Assembly: GCA_039105265.1 (NCBI GenBank)
Contig: JAPFFF010000006.1
Coordinates: 4,526,001 to 4,590,000 of the forward strand
Reading direction: 5' to 3'
Source of the DNA: Tritrichomonas musculus
Taxonomy: Eukaryota > Parabasalia > Tritrichomonadida > Tritrichomonadidae
DNA length: 64,000 bases
In this document: piece by piece, positions 63,326-64,000 of the stretch
How positions within the stretch are numbered: the first letter of the stretch is position 1
Layout of the letters: the number at the start of each line of letters is the position of its first letter
Notes under the pieces: generated by a model
What the model was told of the DNA's origin: nothing
The model's database searches: none
The model's input: the letters and a program-made list of their open reading frames with translations, nothing else
Program-made: the position numbers and the translations under genes

Positions 63326-64000
63326 TTACGATTGCACAGTAATAAAAACAGCAACACTTCTTTGAATCCAATGATCAGGCAAAATCTTATCACAAGGCAA
63401 GAAGAGCGACATAATATAATTTGGCAATCCGAGAGCTCCACTTCCACGATTTTGAGTTCTATACAAGGGGCATTCATAAGTCACATTCATATCGTAAGGT
63501 TTTTCTTCTTTAGTTGGCATTAAATGCATCACTGGCATTGTAGAAATAAGTTCAATTTGACCACATTCAATTAATGAATTAGACTCCTTCTGCCATTTTG
63601 CCCCCTCTAAAAATAAGTTATCCACATAAATTCCTTCTTCAGGCTCCTTTACGATGTCCTTACTTTCCTCCTTTACCACGTTTGTTTTCCAACGAAGAGA
63701 ATCGAAAGGAGTTTGATGTTTTCTAGCGTAAACTTGAAGCACTGCAGTCAAGAACTCTTCAGGATGATAAAAAGCACCCAATTTAAAAACAACAGGTCTT
63801 TTCCTTGAATTTACCCAATTTTGAAGGAAGTCTACACGTTGATTTAAATCATCCATGTAAGCACGAAGGGTCAAAATAGAAGGGAAACTATGATCAAGCC
63901 ACATTTCCGGAATTTTATTAGCAAGTAATCTTCTATTTAATAATTCAAGAGACTCATCGATTAAGATGAGACCTTTCAAGCCTTTCTCCATTTTTTCAAG
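63326..64000 (-). CDS. Axonemal dynein heavy chain, C-terminal end (partial)
   Basis: The reading frame is open to the right edge of the window, so only the last ~224 residues of a protein normally above 4000 residues are seen. The segment matches the tail of dynein heavy chains after the AAA+ ring: KGLILIDESLELLNRRLLAN, PEMWLDHSFPSILTLRAYMD, LGAFYHPEEFLTAVLQVYAR, then TPFDSLRWKT, EEGIYVDNLFLEGAKW, IECGQIELISTMPVMHLMPT and YECPLYRTQNRG, ending with DHWIQRSVAVFITVQS. The VYVxGLFLEGARW-type and CPxYxTxxRG motifs are family signatures. It is a flagellar inner- or outer-arm motor; the axonemal form is favoured by the motif set. The stop is at 63326-63328. Confidence 0.93.
   Translation of the reverse strand, partial: LEKMEKGLKGLILIDESLELLNRRLLANKIPEMWLDHSFPSILTLRAYMDDLNQRVDFLQNWVNSRKRPVVFKLGAFYHPEEFLTAVLQVYARKHQTPFDSLRWKTNVVKEESKDIVKEPEEGIYVDNLFLEGAKWQKESNSLIECGQIELISTMPVMHLMPTKEEKPYDMNVTYECPLYRTQNRGSGALGLPNYIMSLFLPCDKILPDHWIQRSVAVFITVQS

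Overview
The window looks like nuclear DNA of a flagellated, very AT-rich protist. A parabasalid (trichomonad) close to Tritrichomonas fits best. The reasons are single-exon genes with short spacers, a TKL-type kinase with a C-terminal helical-repeat half, ankyrin and BTB-like proteins, many coiled-coil proteins, an R2R3 Myb protein, an axonemal dynein tail, a bacterial-type nicotinate phosphoribosyltransferase, TCA-type initiator-like motifs just upstream of several ATGs, and a dense load of DNA transposons. The organism call is inference; no rRNA or other marker is present.

Layout. 1.4-18.98 kb is gene-rich: nicotinate phosphoribosyltransferase, several coiled-coil or low-complexity proteins of unknown role, an MFS transporter, a TKL kinase, a decayed ankyrin gene and a Myb protein. 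19.0-29.7 kb is a graveyard of DNA transposons: terminal-inverted-repeat (TIR) elements, a 495-bp tandem duplication, and remnants of pogo-like DDE and Tc1/mariner transposases. 30.0-33.05 kb holds two unknown genes around one tRNA with anticodon GTC (Asp). 33.3-47.1 kb is almost wall-to-wall mobile DNA. At least five elements here have flanking 8- to 9-bp target duplications. A 5.1-kb TTAA-bordered element carries a dead MULE transposase, a 16-bp minisatellite and a GA-rich tract. 47.5-49.85 kb has a tail-anchored protein and a BTB/coiled-coil protein. 49.85-55.6 kb is AT-rich spacer with two small TIR elements and a decayed protein-kinase-like locus with a 27-bp coding repeat. 55.7-64 kb is gene-rich again: a 1093-residue coiled-coil protein possibly related to CEP290, two small or disordered proteins, an ankyrin protein and the C-terminal end of a dynein heavy chain that runs off the right edge.

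How the genes fit together. Only general themes can be drawn: the flagellar/centriolar apparatus (dynein, CEP290-like, TSNAXIP1-like), signalling and transcription (kinase, Myb), and uptake and NAD salvage (MFS, NAPRT). There is no operon structure. The most informative part is the mobile DNA: recurring TIR families can be assigned by shared ends and perfect target duplications, and all recognisable transposases are broken.
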